Source: Ophiothrix spiculata
Taxonomy: Eukaryota > Echinodermata > Ophiuroidea > Amphilepidida > Ophiotrichidae
Reading direction: 5' to 3' (one strand)
Length of the DNA: 33,431 nucleotides
NCBI GenBank assembly: GCA_000969725.1
Contig: JXSR01S004114.1
Part shown: positions 28,958 to 33,431 of the stretch, piece after piece
Layout: every line of letters starts with the position of its first letter
How positions within the stretch are numbered: the first letter of the stretch is position 1
The notes under the pieces: generated by a model
Databases searched by the model: none
Seen by the model: only the letters and a program-made list of their open reading frames with translations
Told to the model about the DNA's origin: nothing
Position numbers and translations under genes: made by a program

Positions 28958-31014
28958 ACCTGGGAGTCACCTACAGTGTTCCCGCTAAGGCCGTATGTCG
29001 CGAAATTGGTGCAGAAGCTCAAAAAAATGGCGCAAGGTTTTCCCAAATCAAAAATTCAAAAATAGGGTTTTGGTAGACTTGCTCCAAGTCTCTGTTGTCC
29101 TATATTCTCTAAAATGCATATTTCAACTGTCCTGCTTTAATATTAGCACATAAGACTCAAATTATAGTGGAGTTCTAATTTCATTGAAGTTCCTTTATAA
29201 TTTCTAACATGATTTTAACACTGCATAATAAAGACCAATCACCAATTCATTCCATTACTCAATTTGACCATGGGATTTTAAGAAAGATCACAGACAAACA
29301 GTAAACACATCCTGAATTAATTCATCACCTACCAGACAGACAGTACAAAGTTCATACTTCCAATTTGACCATGGTCTATATGCCTACACTCCATTCCCTG
29401 CCTACATTCTGAACTCATTTGATAATAGTCAGTACAATGGTACAACAACCAACACATTTGAATCATTTTATATTTGACTAAAATCAAAGAATCTTCACAC
29501 CAACTTTCCTTATCTCAAAAATAACTAGACAAACTGAATTCAGGGGGTACATAGGGAGTAAGAATAGATAAAATAATGTCAATGTATACAGATATACTGG
29601 ATATGTAAGTGGGGGTTACAGCCAGACGCCTTGAGCAAGGCTAGGTTTTGGTTATAAACAGTGTTTACTTATTTCAATTTATTCAGATTAGATTCAACAT
29701 TACCCTCAGTTTTGAGGTAATCTTTCCAAAATTGGCAATGGCGAGATGTATTTTTTTCTTTAATGTCGCTTTGGCGCACAAAGTCAAAATCCTTAGCGGG
29801 AACACTGGCCACCTATAGACAAATCCGACAAAGCACTCTCGAAAGACCGCCCTCTTGCGTCGCCGCCATTACGGGGGGCCAATTTAGTAGTTTTCACCAT
29901 AGTCAATACATTGAGATGTCAGTGTTTTAGGCCTATCCCGGGACATTCTATGTCCATCTTAAAATGGAACTTCTCTTTTTACTGAATGAAATTACTGCTG
30001 AATTATGTGGTTGCTAAAATACGCAATTTGACGTGCGTTGTAAGAACACTGTTCTAAAAGCACGCGTTTGTTATCATTTACGCGCGGCAGCTTTGTTGGA
30101 TATTCACGCGCGTGCCATTCATAATTGGACATGTTGAACTGTTTTTTGATATACGTTATGTTTCGTTACCATAACTGAAACTAATAGGGCCTATCCGATA
30201 TGAAGATGGTAGGCCTATACCGCGAACGATAGGCGTACATGATTACAGTTTAATGATTGGGATAAACACACTTATATATAGGCCTATAGCATCAACATGA
30301 TTTTGGAAACTAAGTTATCCATAATATTGCTACAGAACAATGTAGGCCTATATAATAGACGTACTGTATCGCAAAAATATGTTTGGATAGTTTCAGAACA
30401 TCAAATACCTCTAGGCCTACTGAGCACGTTTTTCTTTTCAATCTTTTGAAAATAACAAAATATAATAAAATCGGAAACAATTATTATGGTAGTAGGCCTA
30501 GTCATACGGATGCTTTATAGTGTTTTCTTTTCCTGTTTCGAATCAATGATCTGTCTATATAATGGAGTTTTTAGCTAGAAACATTATCTTTTGTCTTTTT
30601 AGTAACATTTCAAAAGTAAGTAATTTTTTTAAGGTGCAAAAAAGAATATCAAAAATCTGACGGCTCAGTTCAACTTGAATTTGCGCAACTTCCGCTATCA
30701 TCGACATTGGCTTTTAGTAAGTTCAAGTTCTTTCCACGAGTATCACGACATTGAACATATTTTATATTTTTCGCTAAAGCTTTCCTTTTTAATGCAAGTG
30801 AATTTACTATCCTATATATGTATATTTTAAAAAAAAATACAACCGAAAACTCCAAGAAAAGTCATGAAAATTAATACAGATCCGCATATACAACGTATAA
30901 GGTATACAAGAGTGGCTCCCGATGGCCCCCCTTAATGGCGGACGCAACAGCGCCACACACGGTTGAGACAAATTACCATGCGCGGTCGGATTCGTCTATA
31001 CTGGCAGGTAATAA
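28958..31014. mobile_element. Larger inverted-repeat element interrupted by a hAT element
   Basis: The left end, ACCTGGGAGT(hAT)CTATAGACAAATCCGAC, and the inverse right end, ACCTGCCAGTATAGACGAATCCGAC, match. They are followed inward by TTGCGTC, GCCGCCATTA and GGGGGGCC on both sides (left 29850-29880, right 30925-30955). Removing the hAT leaves about 1.2 kb with many AGGCCTA words and no recognised ORF. The target duplication is not clear, so the borders are approximate. Confidence 0.5.
28966..29815. mobile_element. hAT-like non-autonomous element, 834 bp
   Basis: The 17-bp end CAGTGTTCCCGCTAAGG (28974) is matched by its inverse ending at 29807. Flanks GTCACCTA (28966-28973) and GCCACCTA (29808-29815) agree at seven of eight bases. 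No transposase frame. It sits within the left terminal repeat of a larger element. Confidence 0.8.
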
Positions 31015-31454
31015 ATTATGGTAGTCCTGCCTTAGAAGTCTAAAATATGGTATATTCTTCTTCTTCCAATTAATGTGCAGACCTCACTGATGAGTGAGTA
31101 TTTAATGCACAGCGGATTTTGAAGTTCAAAATTTGACCGAAACGGGGTTGGGAACAATCAGGGGTAGAATACCCTACTCTTTACAGTACCTGCTTTGATT
31201 ACATGTGCAGGTATGACTCTTCTGTACACGGAACCAATTGCTATATGTCCCCTCTAATGGACAGCGATCTCTCATGAAATATTTACCCAACTTTAAATTC
31301 TTCATATAAGGGGCGAAGAAGATTGAATATCTGACCCAATGCTCATACCAAGTCAGACAAAGACATCAAAGCAAAGATTCCACGATTCCACTCCGGCAAG
31401 ACAATCTTGAATGTGTGAAAGGTGAGATCCCTAACCACTACACTATGGGGCCCC
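31015..31454. other. Intron sequence, nothing recognised
   Basis: No repeat or frame recognised before the TTAA element. Confidence 0.5.
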
Positions 31455-32175
31455 TTAAAGGAGCTTGGTCCGATTGCCCCAATTTTTTTTTCAAACTTTT
31501 TGAGATTTTGATACTAACATATTGCTCATATTTTTCTCATAACCCATGTGAAATTTCACGGCTGAGTTATGTTCCGTTTTGGAGATATATATTAAAATGT
31601 GTCTAATTATGGTAACCATAATTAATTCTATATAGTAACGTATACGCCGGGGAAGTAGTGATGTCATAATTTATGTTAATCACCCAACACGTGCGTTTTG
31701 GACCCAAACAAACGGTGTGACCATTTTTGCCACACGTTAAGTCTATGGGGAAAAAAGTCCGACTCCGATTTTATACCATAACTTTTGTCTAAAACAAAAA
31801 AAAAGGGAAAACATGCCGGCCTATTATGCTGAAGGTTGTGATTACAAGCCAGGACGGGACCCCTGCCGTTATTTTCGTCTTCCAACCGAGAAAAATCAGT
31901 CTGAATTGTATGTTTACGTGTGCCTATTGTGTTAATACGTATGATTAGTGGACATGATCATTTGTTTGGGTCCAAAACGCACGTGTTGGGTGATTTACAT
32001 AAATTATGACGTCACTACTTCCCGGGCGTATAGGAAGCTATGAAATACAAAACTACCCATTGAATCAAAACCATTGACCGATTAGGCTGAAATTTGAAAT
32101 AAAGACCTCTTGAGTAGTCATCTTTCATGTGACCATGAAAACAAAATTTTGAAAAATCAGACCAAGCTCCTTTAA
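31455..32175. mobile_element. TTAA-flanked foldback element, 713 bp
   Basis: TTAA at 31455-31458 and 32172-32175. Ends AGGAGCTTGGTC and GACCAAGCTCCT. Further in, the arms match again: GAAGTAGTGATGTCATAATT and CACCCAACACGTGCGTTTTG on the left, inverse on the right at 31965-32025. The central 150 bp is single-copy and holds a THAP-like fragment (31813-31935). The TTAA target suggests piggyBac-like mobilisation. Confidence 0.75.
31813..31935 (+). pseudogene. 40-codon ORF resembling the start of a THAP domain
   Basis: Located in the centre of the TTAA foldback. It opens MPAYYAEGCDY, with a later CRYFRLPTEK, and stops after 40 codons. THAP domains typically start MPxxC..xxC and have an FxxFP-like segment. 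Here the first expected cysteine would be Tyr, and the rest of the zinc-binding domain is missing. Likely a captured or remnant N-terminal fragment of a THAP-type DNA-binding protein. The match is short and by eye. Confidence 0.35.
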
Positions 32176-32385
32176 TATCAATGATGCCTAGTTCAGATAC
32201 ATGCTGCTTGTTTCCATTCCTGCATAACATCAACACCAAGCCATGGTTTTGAAACTAGCCAACAAGCATGTAAATGTATTTCTTATTATTACTACATGTT
32301 ACTTCTTGAACTTTTAAGTAGTAAATGTTCATCAAAAACCTCACCTCTTTATCCAACAATAAGTTCTGTACATTTCAATACTTAC

Positions 32386-32517
32386 TTGCACCACAGTTAG
32401 TACCAGTAAACCCAGGCGAACACTGACAGAAGTAGCCTCCGTCACTTGTATCTGAACACTGAGCTCCGTTAAGACAGGGTTGTAGACTAGCACATTGCCC
32501 GATTACATTATTATTGT
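32386..32517 (-). CDS. EGF-like domain exon 1 of the window (multi-EGF extracellular protein)
   Basis: This internal exon encodes one EGF-like module of an extracellular protein. The minus strand has a TTTCTTTCAG acceptor just upstream and an A|GTAAGTAT donor at the end. The length is 132 nt (44 codons), with phase-1 introns on both sides. All six EGF cysteines are present: [14 protein letters not shown], then [13 protein letters not shown], then SPGFTGTNC. There is no calcium-binding D-x-D/N-E signature before the first cysteine. The leader NNNVIG is longer than in the other modules. C3-C4 spacing is nine residues, as in most modules here. The reading frame joins to 22719-22838 by an ATG codon split across the junction. 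It is the most 5' exon seen, and the next intron is about 9.5 kb. The family assignment (fibropellin/Notch-like EGF repeats) is inferred; the EGF call itself is near certain. Confidence 0.93.
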
Positions 32518-33431
32518 CTGAAAGAAATATAAAGGGAATGGTGCTTAAACCCTATCATAAATATTTTTTTTGTTTTGACAATTTTCTTGAAATAAAAACT
32601 TGAAAATGGATCACTATTTTTTTTTTCCACAACTAAATTTTAACAAAGTTTATGGCTTACCTTCATTATTACACACAGAAATAAAAGTAAGAAGCCAATT
32701 TTCCTTAAGCATTTTAACGAATCATCAATCATCAATATGTAGATAAATTTTGCATTTTATGAATGTGTGGAATTGTTCTGCTTAAAAATGTTTTTGGTTG
32801 TCCTCTATAGAAATATTTGAGATGCTTTTGTTGTTATTGCCCAAATCACAAAAGAATGTTGGTCAAAACCTGACATCACTTATAGGCCTTGTTCCCAGTT
32901 CATGATGGAAAGTCTTCCAACTTTTGGAAACTTTGACACAACAAACTGTTCCGAAAATTATTTTGAGTCATAAAATTTCAGTAGAAATGCATCATATGAA
33001 CTTTGTAAGAAATTTCATAATGATAGGGGCCCTGATGCAACTTTCTACACTGTGCTATATATTATGCTACATTTATCTTACAATAACTGGTCAATATGTT
33101 TTGCATCATGACTAACGACAATTTGATCAAGCCCTTCTAAATGTCCCAAAGCTCCTGTCAAGAACTGGGAATCGAATCTAACAGCTATCAAACCTTGGGA
33201 CAGGGTGATCCTGGAAATTTTGATTTTTAATTTAAATTTTGGGGCCCCTTATCGCAAGTTCATAATGAGAAGCTGTCTGTAAAACAATAAAGGGTTGGAG
33301 TCTTTTGACTTTGTATCATACCTAAAAATTGTTGATTTGTAGCTGTTTCTGAACATTAGGCACTAAAATTAGGCACTGCTTTGAAAAATAATAGGGGTGT
33401 GCAAGTCGGGGTGCCCCACCTAAATCAGCTG
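32518..33431. other. Intron upstream of the first visible EGF exon
   Basis: A+T-rich, with no further EGF exon recognised. The short frame at 32924-33115 has no motif. A small inverted pair GTTCCCAGTTC/GAACTGGGAATC occurs near 32891 and 33163. Confidence 0.5.

Overview
This is animal (metazoan) genomic DNA. It is about two-thirds A+T, intron-rich and crowded with short inverted-repeat transposons and tandem repeats, and no bacterial-style gene is present. The sea-urchin/acorn-worm style repeat vocabulary (scattered AGGCCTA words, a TGACCTTTGACCCC-type dispersed repeat, tRNA-headed SINEs) and the long run of single-EGF exons suggest a marine deuterostome, most likely an ambulacrarian (echinoderm or hemichordate). 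The species cannot be fixed from the sequence alone.

One gene is clearly visible. It runs right to left on the minus strand and enters and leaves the window incomplete. Eight exons, each encoding one EGF-like domain and each flanked by phase-1 introns, lie at 32386-32517, 22719-22838, 19607-19735, 17420-17539, 14617-14737 (frameshifted), 12800-12922, 6879-6995 and 903-1019. Spliced in that order they give a row of EGF modules of the fibropellin/Notch-ectodomain type, from a secreted or membrane-bound extracellular protein. The start, the stop and any other domains lie outside the window, so no gene symbol is given.

The most unusual feature is that two of these exons (12800-12922 and 22719-22838) are each followed, in the direction of transcription, by a tandem array. 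The array unit is the 3' part of that same EGF exon, its splice donor and a little proximal intron (116 bp and about 150-165 bp). The extra copies lack the exon start and a splice acceptor, so each array adds rows of duplicate 5' splice sites rather than new EGF exons. Both assembly gaps (11685-12391 and 22587-22666) fall inside these arrays.

The introns are filled with mobile elements, many with visible terminal inverted repeats (TIRs) and target-site duplications (TSDs). They include a 3.4-kb foldback (1086-4473), TA-flanked MITEs (7285-7638, a cluster at 13241-14354 with one element nested in another, 24233-24491), hAT-like elements (8796-9278, 19915-21131, 28974-29807), TTAA-flanked elements (23096-23361, 26429-26692 carrying a tRNA-like pol III unit, 31459-32171 carrying a THAP-like fragment), a 9-bp-TSD palindrome (28222-28442), and a Tc1/mariner-like element with a decayed transposase (25243-26287). 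No second gene could be established; two weak candidates are listed.
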